Part shown: positions 24,129 through 33,926 of the stretch, piece by piece
Numbering within the stretch: the first letter of the stretch is position 1
Layout of the letters: each line of letters starts with the position of its first letter
Assembly (NCBI GenBank): GCA_937906475.1
Contig: CALCZA010000074.1
Location: 1-48,274, forward strand
DNA from: an uncultured bacterium
GTDB taxonomy: Bacteria > Planctomycetota > UBA1135 > UBA2386
Direction: 5' to 3'
DNA length: 48,274 nt
Translations under genes and position numbers: made by a program
Notes under the pieces: model-generated
Seen by the model: the letters and a program-made list of their open reading frames with translations, nothing else
Database searches by the model: none
What the model was told of the DNA's origin: nothing

Positions 24129-25244
24129 ATGACGAACTTGACGCGCCGCTCGTTTGTTGGCTTGGGATCTGCGCTTGCAGCGAGCAGCCTCTTGCCCGGT
24201 AGCGATCGGGCAATGTGGACGCCGCCCAAGAAGCTTGTCTGGACCGACGTCGTCGATTGGCCGATCGAAGGTCGTGCCTTCGTGAAACGGGTGGCTCCCT
24301 ACGATCGCTTGCCAGACCGAGCCAAAGGCGTTGTGGGCGAGGACGTATGGGGGCTGTCTCGTCATAGCGCTGGCATGCTGGTGCGGTTCGCCACCAACAG
24401 TGCGGCACTGCACGTTCGCTACCGACTGTCGAGTGCCACGCTCGGTATGGTGCACATGCCGCCGACCGGAGTGAGCGGCGCCGATCTCTATGGGCACGAC
24501 GGCAAGCGGTGGCGCTGGATCGATGTCACGCAACCTAGCAAGCAGGACGTCGCCAAGCGGTTCTTCGCGAACCAGCCAAGTGACAAGAAGCGCGAGTTCC
24601 AGGTTTATCTGCCGCTCTACAACGGCGTCGACAAGTTCGAAATAGGTACGCTCGACGATGCGGAACTCATGCCATTGCCGGCGCGTGGCTCGAAGCGGCA
24701 GCCGATCGTTTGTTATGGCACTTCGATCATGCACGGTGCCTGTGCCTCACGGCCCGGCATGGCCTGGACGTCAATCGTCGGACGCATGCTCGATCGCGAA
24801 GTGATGAACTTTGGGTTCTCCGGCAACGGTCGTATGGAACTGGAGGTTGGCCAGTATCTCGCCGAGTTGGATGCCAGCGTCTACGTTGTCGATTGCTTGC
24901 CGAACATGACGCCGGATCAGGTTGCGAAGCGCACGCAGCCGCTCGTTAGGCAACTGCGTGAGGCGCGCAAAAACACGCCGATCCTGCTGATTGAAGATCG
25001 CAGCTTTACCAACGCCTGGTTCCACAAGGCCAGGCAAACGGGGCACGTGCAGCGGCGCAAGGCTCTGCGAGACGCGTTCTATGCCTTGCGCAAGGATGGC
25101 GTGAAGCGGTTGCACTACCTTGAGGGCGACAAACTGCTTGGCACCGATAACGAAGGTGCGACCGACGGTTCGCACCCCAACGATCTCGGTATGATGCGAC
25201 AGGCTGAGGCCGTGACGGCGGCGTTGCGTCCGTTGCTGCGGTAG
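24129..25244 (+). CDS. Tat-exported SGNH/GDSL hydrolase
   Basis: A 371-residue protein. The start at 24129 gives a twin-arginine signal (LTRRSFVGLGSALAASSLL). Residues about 60-190 form a beta-sandwich of the SGNH_N type, followed by the hydrolase domain: block I IVCYGTSIMHGA with the nucleophile Ser, block II GFSGNGRME, block III near VVDCLPNM, and block V DGSHPNDLGM with Asp and His. Such two-domain proteins remove acetyl or other acyl groups from polysaccharides. It forms a likely unit with the esterase gene before it. Confidence 0.87.
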   Translation: MTNLTRRSFVGLGSALAASSLLPGSDRAMWTPPKKLVWTDVVDWPIEGRAFVKRVAPYDRLPDRAKGVVGEDVWGLSRHSAGMLVRFATNSAALHVRYRLSSATLGMVHMPPTGVSGADLYGHDGKRWRWIDVTQPSKQDVAKRFFANQPSDKKREFQVYLPLYNGVDKFEIGTLDDAELMPLPARGSKRQPIVCYGTSIMHGACASRPGMAWTSIVGRMLDREVMNFGFSGNGRMELEVGQYLAELDASVYVVDCLPNMTPDQVAKRTQPLVRQLREARKNTPILLIEDRSFTNAWFHKARQTGHVQRRKALRDAFYALRKDGVKRLHYLEGDKLLGTDNEGATDGSHPNDLGMMRQAEAVTAALRPLLR

Positions 25245-25414
25245 CGCACACGCCGTATTTGGTGTCGTTGACGAAAGGTGCTCAGATTCGCAACAACCAG
25301 AATGCGGGCAATCCTGCGGTGCCACCTCGGGGTTTCTTCGCGCTTGGCGGCGTGGATGGTGTGACCCTGTCGAGCTTTTGGTGCTTGGCAGTAGAGCGCG
25401 CTCGGCGTCCTTCC

Positions 25415-25420
25415 TACGTT
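25415..25420 (+). promoter_or_regulatory. -10-like hexamer TACGTT, 7 nt before GTG
   Basis: It precedes the large helicase gene and supports the GTG at 25428 as start rather than the TTG at 25419, which lies inside the hexamer. Confidence 0.5.
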
Positions 25421-25427
25421 GTGGTCC

Positions 25428-28400
25428 GTGAGCAGTCCTAGCCTGACCCTCGAGATCCAACACGCAGAGAAGCTGTCGTTTGCGATGCAGCAGTGTGCGG
25501 TGCCGTGGCTGCATGGCATTGCGCTTCGCAACGATGGCGAACACCCGCTGCGGGAACTGTGCTTGCAGATTGAGGTGCGGGGGTTCGTCGCTGTCAGTGA
25601 GGTGCTGCTGGACGAACTGCAGGTCGGCGAACGGCGTGAACTTGACGTGCCGGATCTGTCGTTGCCGGCGGAAGCATTCGCCAACCAGATTGAGCGTTCG
25701 CGCGCGGACTTGGTCGTCACGGTGACCTGTGGCGACGAGCAGTTGCTGCGCGAGGTGCGCGCCATCGACGTGCTCGCCTACAACGAGTGGCCGGGCCTGC
25801 AAGATATGCCGGCGTTGCTGGCAGCCTTTGTGATGCCGAACCACCCGGCCTTGACGCCGGTGCTGCACGCGGTGGCCGAGCGCCTTGAGCAGGTGACCGG
25901 CGATGCCGCGTTGAGTGGTTACCAGAGCGGGGGCGCGAGTCGCGTGCGCGCGATGCTCGGTGCCGTTCACGATGCGATATGTGCCGTTGGCATTCGCTAC
26001 GTCAGTTCGCCGCCCAGCTTTGAGGGTACTGGCCAGAAGATCCGCATGCCGGAGCAGGTCGTCGGCGAACGTCTTGCGACCTGCCTAGACTTGACGCTGC
26101 TGTATGCCGCCGTGCTCGAACACATCGGTTTACAGCCGATCCTTGTGGTGCAAAACAGCCATGCGTTCGTCGGAGTTTGGTTGGGCCAAGAGAATCGGGA
26201 GAAGGTCGCGATTGGCGCCGGGATTGAGGTGCGCAAGGCGGTCGCGGCGGGCACCGTCGCGGTACTCGAAAGCACGATGGCGTGCGTTGTGCCGACGCAG
26301 TCACACACGCGAGCGGTTGCCGCTGCTGAACAGCGCCTGCTCGATGAGAAGCAGTTCCGCGTCGCACTTGATGTTGCTGCAGCGCGGCGCACCGGCATCC
26401 GCCCCTTGCCGGTGCGCACGTCGATTTACGAAGTCGTTGTTGGCGATCTGCCGCCGGTGACCGAAGTCGATGGTCGTGACGCAGTGCCCCCGCAGCCAGT
26501 TGTCGATCCGTTGGTGCTGTCCCATACGACGCCCAAAGACCGGCTCGAGCATTGGCAGCAGAAGTTGCTCGACCTATCGATGTTCAACAGGCTGCTGAAC
26601 TTCGTTGAGACCAAGAAGACCGTTCGCTTGTGTGCTCACGATCTTGGTGCGGTGGAAGATCGCTTGCAGTCTGGTGCCAGGATGAGGATGCATGGCAAGC
26701 CGGACATTGGCGATGCCAAGGACCCACGCGACCTGACCCTCGAAGAGCAGCGGTCGGGACAAGACCTGATGGCGGAGTACCTGCAGAAGGAACTTCGTGC
26801 TGGTCGTTGGCGTTGTGACTTCGACGACGAGAATCTCGATGCACGGTTGATCGAAATCTTCCGGCACGCGCGCACGTCGCTCGAGGAAAGCGGCGCCAAC
26901 ACGCTCTATCTGGCGGTCGGCTATCTACGCTGGTTTGAGAGTGCGGATTCGCAGAGGCCGCGCCGAGCACCGTTGCTGTTGGTGCCGATTGTGATCGAAC
27001 GGCTGTCGGTGCAAGAAGGCTTCCGCTTCGTGATGGACGATGCTGAGGCGCGCGTCAATACAACGCTGCTACAGATGCTCGAGCGCGATTTCGAGTTGAC
27101 GGTACCGATTGGTGAGCAGTTGCCCGAGGACGAACGCGGCGTCGACGTTGGCGCAGTGCTCGATATCTTCCGCCGCACGGCGTTGGCGATGCCGCGGTGG
27201 GAGGTTGAGGACGTCGCCTGCATCGGGTTCTTCTCGTTCACGAAGTATCTGATGTGGCTCGACCTCAAGAATCGCGACGAGTTGCTGCAGAGCAGTGTGC
27301 TGCGTCATCTGGTCGATGCGCCCGGTGCGTCACTGCCGCAGGAAGTGCCCGAATACGCGCGCGACGAACTCGACGATCTGCATCCAGAAGATGTGTTCTG
27401 CCCGAAGGACGCCGACAGTTCGCAGTTGTCCGCGGTGCTGGCTGGATCCCTTGGGCGATCGTTTGTGCTCGAAGGCCCACCGGGCACCGGCAAGTCGCAG
27501 ACGATTACCAATCTGATCGCGCAGAGCCTCGCCAACGGTCGGCGCGTGCTGTTCGTCGCCGAGAAGCGTGCGGCACTCGAAGTCGTCTATCAACGCTTGG
27601 CGGATGTCGGTCTTGGACCGTTCTGTTTGGAACTGCACTCTCGGAAGAGCGGCCCCAAGGCCGTGCTCGAGCAACTTCGTGCGACGCTGGAACTTGGCCA
27701 TCGTCGCGCGCCGGCGGATTGGCAGAAGGTCGCCAACGAGTTGCAGGCGGAGCGCACCGCGTTGAACGACTTCGTCTTGGCGTTGCACAAGCGCCGCGAA
27801 CACGGTTGGTCGGTGCATCAGGCAATGTCGCAGTTGGTGCGCTTGCGCGAAGCCAAGCGCTTGCCGCTACCTGAACTGCTCGCCGGCGCGGCAGGCGATG
27901 TCACGCACGCGCAGCAGGCGCTCGAAGCCTTGATTGTTGCCTCGGGCCGCTTCGGTGTGCCCAACAGAGCACCTTGGTGGGGCGTGCAGCGCGGCGATTG
28001 GACACCGGCCGTCGAGCGCGATGCCGTGCCGATGGCAGAACGTTTGCACGTAGCGGCGGTGGCGATGCGGGCAGCGCTCATGCCTGTCGTTGCCACGCTC
28101 GGCTTGTCGCCAGTGTTCGGCGAACAGCCCGGTGTCGACACGGTCGGTCCGTCGGCTCTGCAATTGGCGACGTTGCTCGAACTGTTACGTGCCATGCAGG
28201 CGCCGTCATTGCCGCCCGCAGCATGGCTGCAGTTGAGCAATTGGCGCGAGTTCGACGAGGACCTCGAGCGCGCAATTGCTTACGGCCAACGGCGCGACGA
28301 TCTCTGGGAGCAACTCGCAATACGTTGGCGTCGCGACTTGCTGGCATTGGATCTTGGCACATTGGCTGCGAGTTACCGATTGCACGCCCAGTCGTTTGTG

Positions 28401-31307
28401 TTGTTTCGCTGGTGGCGATTGCGGGCGCACAAGCCGGTGCTGGCTGGCGTCGCTACGGCGGCACTGCCTTCGGCGGCGTTGATCCGTGACGATCTGGATC
28501 TCGCGTTGCGAGTGCGCGACGAAGAGCAGCAACTGCAAGCCTGCAGTGTTGCGATGCAGGGACTTGCGGGCGATTGGCGCGATGGTCTGGCAGATTGGCA
28601 GAAGATCGACCGCTCGTTGCAGCAGACGCGCGAGATCCGTCAGTTGATCGTGCGCCTGCTGCCGGGATCATTGCAGCCCGATGGTTCGATAATTGATGCC
28701 GTGGCGCAGAACCTGTTGGCATTGGCCGATGGTGCCAGTGCGTTGCCGAAAATTTGCGGAACGCTGTTCGCGGCGCGCGACGAATTGCAGGCCGCAAGCT
28801 CGCAGATACAGGGGTTCCTCGAACTGTCCTTGCCCGATGCGTTTGGCGCAGACGATGCACCGGACTACCTCGGCTCAGTCGAACAGCGTGCTGTCGGTTG
28901 GCTTCAGCATCGCACCTCGTTGCGCGACCACTGTGCCTACCGACGTGCCGCCGAAACCGCCAGCCGGGCATCGTTGTCGGTGCTCGTTGACCAACATGCT
29001 TGCGGTGAGTTGTCCGTGCACGAACTGCGCCCAGCCTACGAACGGTCGCTCTATGAAGGTTGGCTGGATCTCGTGCACAAGCGCGAACCGACGCTGGCGA
29101 TGTTCCGCGGTCAGGACCACGAAGCGGCAATTGCGCGGTTCGCGGAACTCGATCGGCAGAGCATCGAGCTCGGTGCCAAGGTCGTCGTTGCGCGCCTCGC
29201 CGCCAAACTGCCGCAGTTGCGCGATACGCAAGTCGCGAGCAGCGAACTCGGTGTGCTGGAGCGCGAACTTAAGAAGCAACGTCGGCACAAGCCGGTGCGC
29301 CGGTTGTTGTCAGAGATTCGCGGTCTGTGGCCAAGGTTGTCGCCGTGCGTCTTGATGAGTCCGTTGTCGGTTTCGCAGTTCTTGTCGCGCGATGCCCAAC
29401 GCTTTGACCTGGTGGTGTTCGACGAAGCGTCGCAGATTCCGATGTGGGACGCGGTCGGTGCGATCGGCCGCGGCGATTCGTTGATCGTGGTCGGTGACAG
29501 CAAGCAATTGCCGCCGACGAACTTCTTCCAGCGCGCCGCCGAGGGCGATGACGGCGATGATGACCAGATCCCCGAAGATCTCGAGAGCGTGCTCGATGAG
29601 TGTGGGGCGGCCGGCTTGCCGCGCATGCATCTCGACTGGCACTACCGCAGTCGCCACGAGTCGTTGATCGCGTTCAGCAATCACTACTACTACCAAAACC
29701 GTCTGTTGACGTTCCCGGCGCCGCGCGCTGTGTCGGATGGGGCAGGCGTTCGCTGCGTGCGCGTCGACGGTGTCTACGACCGGGCGGGATCGCAGCAGAA
29801 CCGCATCGAAGCTGATGCTTTGGTGGCGACCGTGGTCAAGCGCTTGCGCAACCCATACCAAGCGAGCTTGAGTATGGGCATCGTGACGTTTAGCCGCGCC
29901 CAGCAGACGTTGATCGAAGACTTGCTCGATGCCGAACGTCGCGCCGACCCGTCATTGGAAGAAGCGCTGCTGACGGCCGAAGAAGAACTGTTCGTCAAGA
30001 ACCTTGAGAACGTGCAGGGGGATGAGCGCGACGTGATCCTGTTCTCAATCTGCTACGGCCCGGATGCTGCCGGCAAGATCTACGAGAACTACGGACCGCT
30101 CAACCAGCAGGGTGGCGAGCGCCGCCTCAACGTTGCGGTGACCCGCGCGCGCCGCGAGTTGATTGTGTTCTCTTCTGTGGGGCCAGAGCAGATCGCGAAC
30201 CGCACCCAGGCGACCGGTGCCCGGCACCTGCGCTACTTTCTCGACTACGCGATTCGTGGCGAGGCGGCGTTGATCGGGGCGGTTGAGCACGATCCGTCGC
30301 GCGAAGTCGATTCTCCATTCGAAGCCTCGGTGCGCGACGAGTTGCGCCGTCGCGGCCATGAAGTGCACTGCCAGGTTGGTTGCTCGGGTTACCGCATTGA
30401 TCTGGCGATCGTCGATCCCGAAGCGCCGGGACGCTACTTGATCGGGCTGGAGTGTGATGGCGCGACCTATCACTCCGCTGCGACGGCGCGCGACCGTGAT
30501 CGCTTGCGTGCGTCGGTGTTGCGCAGCCTCGGTTGGCAGTTGTCGCGCATCTGGTCGACAGATTATTGGCACGACCCCGTGCGCGAACTCGACCGCATCG
30601 AAGGAGAGATCGAACTCGCTCGCACCGCCCTTCGTGAAGTCGAGGCTGCGCGCATTGAGTCGTCGGTTGCGCCGCCTGTGATAGAGGTGCTAGCAGAGCA
30701 GGCCGAGGCGCCCGAAGTCGAGGGTGACCCGGCATCAGAGGAATCGGCGAAAGACAGCGCGTCGGGTGATGAGGTTGTCGAGCGACCAGGCGATCCCGAC
30801 GGGCCACGCCCCTACGTGCCGGCAAATTTGCATGGTTTGGACAGCGACAAGCAGATGGCGACCAGCGTGTTGGCGGCCGAAGCTCCGATTGCTTTCGGTC
30901 GATTGGTGCGCACGCTTGCCGCTAAATGGGACGTGAGTCGTGTCACCGATCGTTTTCGTGAGCGCGTGCGTTCGGCGCTTCCTCCAGCAACTGTCGAAGA
31001 CGACGGTGTGCTATGGAACGCAGCGGACCAACGAGGCGGCTTCCGTGGTTTCCGTGTGCCGCGCAATGAGCAAGAAGAACGCGCGATTGATGAGTTGCCG
31101 ATCGTCGAAGTTGTGTCGGCAATGGTCTGGCTGCTGCGGCAGCACCATGCACTCGCGAGTGACGACCTCGCGCGGGAAGCTGCGCGATGCTTCGGCATCC
31201 AACGGTTGGGAAGCGTTGTGCGTCAGGTGATGGGGCGGGCACTCGAGCGCCTGCAAGAAACCGGGCAGTGCGAGCGCGATGGCGAAACCGTTCGCTGGCG
31301 GTCGTAG
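25428..31307 (+). CDS. DUF4011 helicase-Vsr-like nuclease, candidate defence protein
   Basis: A 1959-residue protein. Order: N-terminal beta-rich region; transglutaminase-like fold with ATCLDLTLLYAAVLE (about 218) and His in NSHAFVGVWL (245); DUF4011 opening DRLEHWQQKLLDLSMFNRLL (about 365); superfamily I helicase with Walker A GPPGTGKSQT (about 683), Walker B VVFDEASQIP (about 1331), Q-rich motif GDSKQLPPTNFF and motif VI LNVAVTRARREL. Next comes a Vsr/MTES_1575-type endonuclease (PFEASVRDEL, then IDLAIVD, then LECDGATYH near 1675). Last is a DUF3320-like tail. This architecture has been reported among anti-phage genes (DUF4011-helicase-Vsr). It acts on nucleic acid in the cytoplasm; the trigger is unknown. 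It stands alone, without a methylase or partner. Confidence 0.85.
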   Translation: MSSPSLTLEIQHAEKLSFAMQQCAVPWLHGIALRNDGEHPLRELCLQIEVRGFVAVSEVLLDELQVGERRELDVPDLSLPAEAFANQIERSRADLVVTVTCGDEQLLREVRAIDVLAYNEWPGLQDMPALLAAFVMPNHPALTPVLHAVAERLEQVTGDAALSGYQSGGASRVRAMLGAVHDAICAVGIRYVSSPPSFEGTGQKIRMPEQVVGERLATCLDLTLLYAAVLEHIGLQPILVVQNSHAFVGVWLGQENREKVAIGAGIEVRKAVAAGTVAVLESTMACVVPTQSHTRAVAAAEQRLLDEKQFRVALDVAAARRTGIRPLPVRTSIYEVVVGDLPPVTEVDGRDAVPPQPVVDPLVLSHTTPKDRLEHWQQKLLDLSMFNRLLNFVETKKTVRLCAHDLGAVEDRLQSGARMRMHGKPDIGDAKDPRDLTLEEQRSGQDLMAEYLQKELRAGRWRCDFDDENLDARLIEIFRHARTSLEESGANTLYLAVGYLRWFESADSQRPRRAPLLLVPIVIERLSVQEGFRFVMDDAEARVNTTLLQMLERDFELTVPIGEQLPEDERGVDVGAVLDIFRRTALAMPRWEVEDVACIGFFSFTKYLMWLDLKNRDELLQSSVLRHLVDAPGASLPQEVPEYARDELDDLHPEDVFCPKDADSSQLSAVLAGSLGRSFVLEGPPGTGKSQTITNLIAQSLANGRRVLFVAEKRAALEVVYQRLADVGLGPFCLELHSRKSGPKAVLEQLRATLELGHRRAPADWQKVANELQAERTALNDFVLALHKRREHGWSVHQAMSQLVRLREAKRLPLPELLAGAAGDVTHAQQALEALIVASGRFGVPNRAPWWGVQRGDWTPAVERDAVPMAERLHVAAVAMRAALMPVVATLGLSPVFGEQPGVDTVGPSALQLATLLELLRAMQAPSLPPAAWLQLSNWREFDEDLERAIAYGQRRDDLWEQLAIRWRRDLLALDLGTLAASYRLHAQSFVLFRWWRLRAHKPVLAGVATAALPSAALIRDDLDLALRVRDEEQQLQACSVAMQGLAGDWRDGLADWQKIDRSLQQTREIRQLIVRLLPGSLQPDGSIIDAVAQNLLALADGASALPKICGTLFAARDELQAASSQIQGFLELSLPDAFGADDAPDYLGSVEQRAVGWLQHRTSLRDHCAYRRAAETASRASLSVLVDQHACGELSVHELRPAYERSLYEGWLDLVHKREPTLAMFRGQDHEAAIARFAELDRQSIELGAKVVVARLAAKLPQLRDTQVASSELGVLERELKKQRRHKPVRRLLSEIRGLWPRLSPCVLMSPLSVSQFLSRDAQRFDLVVFDEASQIPMWDAVGAIGRGDSLIVVGDSKQLPPTNFFQRAAEGDDGDDDQIPEDLESVLDECGAAGLPRMHLDWHYRSRHESLIAFSNHYYYQNRLLTFPAPRAVSDGAGVRCVRVDGVYDRAGSQQNRIEADALVATVVKRLRNPYQASLSMGIVTFSRAQQTLIEDLLDAERRADPSLEEALLTAEEELFVKNLENVQGDERDVILFSICYGPDAAGKIYENYGPLNQQGGERRLNVAVTRARRELIVFSSVGPEQIANRTQATGARHLRYFLDYAIRGEAALIGAVEHDPSREVDSPFEASVRDELRRRGHEVHCQVGCSGYRIDLAIVDPEAPGRYLIGLECDGATYHSAATARDRDRLRASVLRSLGWQLSRIWSTDYWHDPVRELDRIEGEIELARTALREVEAARIESSVAPPVIEVLAEQAEAPEVEGDPASEESAKDSASGDEVVERPGDPDGPRPYVPANLHGLDSDKQMATSVLAAEAPIAFGRLVRTLAAKWDVSRVTDRFRERVRSALPPATVEDDGVLWNAADQRGGFRGFRVPRNEQEERAIDELPIVEVVSAMVWLLRQHHALASDDLAREAARCFGIQRLGSVVRQVMGRALERLQETGQCERDGETVRWRS

Positions 31308-31471
31308 CCCACTATTTGTGCGGTTCGCGATCCTGCAGATGCGCGCGGCATCGTCAGGTGACTGCAAGCGCGACCATGCGCCCTCCGGCGCGCCGGCGGC
31401 GGGCAAGACGCGCATGGCCGAGCCGATCGACGCGGCCAAAGACCGCGTCGTCACTTTGGCCTTGTAGCCGC

Positions 31472-32452
31472 CTACAGCTTCGCGAAGCGATCGGTCTCTT
31501 CGATCAACGCGCTGCGAATACCTGGCTCAGTCATCGAGTGACCGGCGTCGTGCACGATGATGAGCTTCGATTCCGGCCAAGCCTTGTTCAGGTCATACGC
31601 CGACCGCGCTGGGCACACCACGTCGTAGCGACCCTGCACGATGATCGCCGGGATCTTGCGGATCTTCTTGACGTTGTGCAGCAACTGATCGTCGCGCTCG
31701 AAGAAGCCCTTGTTGGTGAAGTAGTGGCACTCGATGCGCGCGAAGGCATCGGCAAAGCGACCGCCGCCCATCTTCTTGATGAGTTCCGGGTTGGTGTAGA
31801 GCTTGCTCGTGCTGCCTTCCCAAGTTGACCACGCCTTCGCCGCCGCCTTACGCACGGTCTTGTCCTTGCTGGTCAGGCGCTTGTAGTAGGCCTTCATCAT
31901 GTCGCCGCGCTCGCGCTTCGGAATTTGCTCGAGGTAGGGCTCCCACGCGTCGGGGAAGATGTGGCTGGCTCCGTCTTGGTAGAAGAACTCCAGTTCGCTG
32001 CGGCGCAGCATGAAGATGCCGCGCAGCGCCAACGCCTTAACGCGCTTGGGGTGGGTTTGCGCGTAGGCCAGCGACAAGGTGCTGCCCCAACTGCCGCCGA
32101 ACACGACCCACTTATCGACAGAGCAGTGCTCGCGCAGCTTTTCGATGTCTTCGACCAGGTCCCACGTCGTGTTCTCGCGCAATTCGGCGAACGGACGACT
32201 TTGGCCACAGCCACGCTGGTCAAACAGGATGATGCGCCATTTCTTCGGGTTGAAGTAGCGGCGATAGATCGGGTCGATGCCGCCGCCTGGGCCGCCGTGC
32301 AAGAACACGACGGGCTTACCCTTGGGGTTGCCGCACTCTTCGTAGTGAATCGTGTGCAGCTTCGAGACCTTCAACTTGCCTTCGTTGTAGGGTTCGATGG
32401 GCGGGAACAAGTCGACTAGGCGCCGCTTCGTAATCTCCGTTGAGCGTTTCAC
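31472..32452 (-). CDS. pip: proline iminopeptidase (S33 alpha/beta hydrolase)
   Basis: A 326-residue protein, within the family's usual length (about 310-330). Oxyanion motif FLHGGPGGG near residue 50, FDQRGCGQSRP, nucleophile elbow FGGSWGSTLSLAYAQTHP (Ser in GGSWG) and catalytic His in HDAGHSM. The opening FPPIEPYNEGKLKVS and the cap region are typical of bacterial Pip, which removes N-terminal proline from peptides in the cytoplasm. The start is a GTG with AGGA about 12 nt upstream. It is divergent from the spermidine-synthase-like gene. Confidence 0.92.
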   Translation of the reverse strand: MKRSTEITKRRLVDLFPPIEPYNEGKLKVSKLHTIHYEECGNPKGKPVVFLHGGPGGGIDPIYRRYFNPKKWRIILFDQRGCGQSRPFAELRENTTWDLVEDIEKLREHCSVDKWVVFGGSWGSTLSLAYAQTHPKRVKALALRGIFMLRRSELEFFYQDGASHIFPDAWEPYLEQIPKRERGDMMKAYYKRLTSKDKTVRKAAAKAWSTWEGSTSKLYTNPELIKKMGGGRFADAFARIECHYFTNKGFFERDDQLLHNVKKIRKIPAIIVQGRYDVVCPARSAYDLNKAWPESKLIIVHDAGHSMTEPGIRSALIEETDRFAKL

Positions 32453-32550
32453 ATCAGAGATCCTGGCTTACCGCGCGCTGTGATGCATGCAGAATTGAGG
32501 ATTGATCGCAACTCGCGACAAGCGATCGCTGCATGTGCGACGCTCCGTGG

Positions 32551-32556
32551 CATACT
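32551..32556 (+). promoter_or_regulatory. -10-like hexamer CATACT, 6 nt before GTG
   Basis: One mismatch from the TAnnnT pattern. It supports the GTG at 32563 as the start of the following gene. Confidence 0.4.
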
Positions 32557-32562
32557 GCTGCC

Positions 32563-33234
32563 GTGAAACCACGTGAAATGATCGCGACGGCCAAGATCCC
32601 AGGCCACAAAGGGGAACTGCGTTGCTACCACCACGATGGTGCCTACGAAGTTTGGGTCGACCACACCGAATTGATGAGCACCCGGGTGTTCGGTTCGGAG
32701 GAGGCGCTGGCAGAGTTGGCGTTGGAGCGACTCGGCCATCGCAAGGCGCCGCGCATCCTGATCGGTGGCCTCGGCATGGGGTTCACGTTGGCGCGCACGT
32801 TGGCGCTGGTGTCTGAGAAGGCGGAGGTGGATGTCGCCGAGATCGTGCCAGAGATCGTTAAGTGGAACGAAGAGTTGTTCGGCCACTGCGCCGGGCACCC
32901 GCTCAAGGATCCGCGCAGCAACCTGATCGTCCGCGATGTGCGCAACCTGATTGAGGAGTCGCCGGATACCTACGACGTGATCCTGCTCGATGTCGACAAC
33001 GGGCCGGAAGGCCTGTCGCGACCTGGCAATGACAGCCTCTACAACAAGACGGGGCTCAAGATGATTCGCAAGGCGCTGCGGCAGGATGGCGTGCTTGGTG
33101 TCTGGTCATCGGACGACCACGCGAAGTTCAATGCACGCATCCGCGCGGAGCGGTTCAGCGTTGAACTTCGGCACGTCAAGGCTCGCCGCACGAAGGGTGC
33201 GAGGCGCGCGATCTGGACGGCGAAGCGGCTCTAA
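32563..33234 (+). CDS. spermidine-synthase-like SAM-fold protein
   Basis: I chose the GTG at 32563 over the upstream ATG at 32533 because of the -10-like hexamer 6 nt before it. The 223-residue product has a beta-rich head (GELRCYHHDGAYEVWVDHTE, then MSTRVFGSEEALAEL), then a Rossmann core with ILIGGLGMGFTLARTLAL, VDVAEIVPEIVKWNEE and DVILLDVDNGPEG. These match the SpeE-like group found widely as spermidine-synthase homologues without the full polyamine-binding site. It may be an aminopropyltransferase or a methyltransferase; a true spermidine synthase would normally be about 60 residues longer. Confidence 0.75.
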   Translation: MKPREMIATAKIPGHKGELRCYHHDGAYEVWVDHTELMSTRVFGSEEALAELALERLGHRKAPRILIGGLGMGFTLARTLALVSEKAEVDVAEIVPEIVKWNEELFGHCAGHPLKDPRSNLIVRDVRNLIEESPDTYDVILLDVDNGPEGLSRPGNDSLYNKTGLKMIRKALRQDGVLGVWSSDDHAKFNARIRAERFSVELRHVKARRTKGARRAIWTAKRL

Positions 33235-33368
33235 GGCCCGCCAGCGGTCGCTTGCTGCGTGTTCGCGACTAGGTCGGCGCCGGGTCCTTGGCGGCGGTCC
33301 TTGGCGACTTCTCTTGTGCCGATCGGTTTCTGCGGTTGGTTGGTTCCGCTCGGAGAAGGAGTGGTGGT

Positions 33369-33926
33369 TCAGTCGCCGGTCGTTTGCAGTTCGCGAACGA
33401 GGGCGATCGTTGCGCGGCTGACGGCTCCGTAGAAGCCTTCGTCAAGCGCTGCGTGTTGCAGCGCCAGTTCCGCCCACGCGAAGTGGTGGGTGGTCAACAA
33501 CTCCGCGAGTTCGGGCCGTTCGGTTTGTAGTTCGGCCCACAACAGCAGGATGCAGCCGAGGTGGTCTGGCGCGGCACTGCGGGCGCCAATTGCGATTTCG
33601 CGGTTGGCGGCTTCGGCAATCTTGCGAACGCCGACTGCGTGGTTGCCGTCGTATTGGCCGTCGCGCCATACCGACTGCACGGGCGGTAGCGATCCCACTG
33701 GGTGTAAGAACAGGTCGAAGTAGCGGTTGCCGAGCGCGCTCAGTTGTTGGTTGCTCGGCAATTCGATGCCGAGCGCCGTCAGTGCCGAGTGGATGTCCGG
33801 CGCACGCAGTTCGGTCAGCGTCGCGGCATCGAGTTCTTTGACCAGCAACCGCCCAAACAAGCGGGCGGCTGTGGCCAAATCTTGATTCGAAGGGGCGCTG
33901 TCGGTTGGCGAGGTTGGTTCGCTCAC
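33369..33926 (-). CDS. TorD family chaperone for molybdoenzyme
   Basis: A 185-residue all-helical protein of the TorD/DmsD type. Recognisable segments are YFDLFLHPVGSLPPVQSVWR, the APDHLGCILLLWAEL helix and THHFAWAELAL. These chaperones bind the Tat signal and apo-form of a molybdopterin oxidoreductase and help load the cofactor before export. It starts at a GTG overlapping the TGA of the catalytic subunit gene (GTGA) with AGAAGGT upstream, so it is the last gene of the three-gene operon and matches its task there. Confidence 0.82.
   Translation of the reverse strand: MSEPTSPTDSAPSNQDLATAARLFGRLLVKELDAATLTELRAPDIHSALTALGIELPSNQQLSALGNRYFDLFLHPVGSLPPVQSVWRDGQYDGNHAVGVRKIAEAANREIAIGARSAAPDHLGCILLLWAELQTERPELAELLTTHHFAWAELALQHAALDEGFYGAVSRATIALVRELQTTGD

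Noticed and set aside
31308-31471. Short plus-strand frame after the helicase gene
   Set aside because: It overlaps the helicase end, has no start signal of its own and no recognisable sequence.
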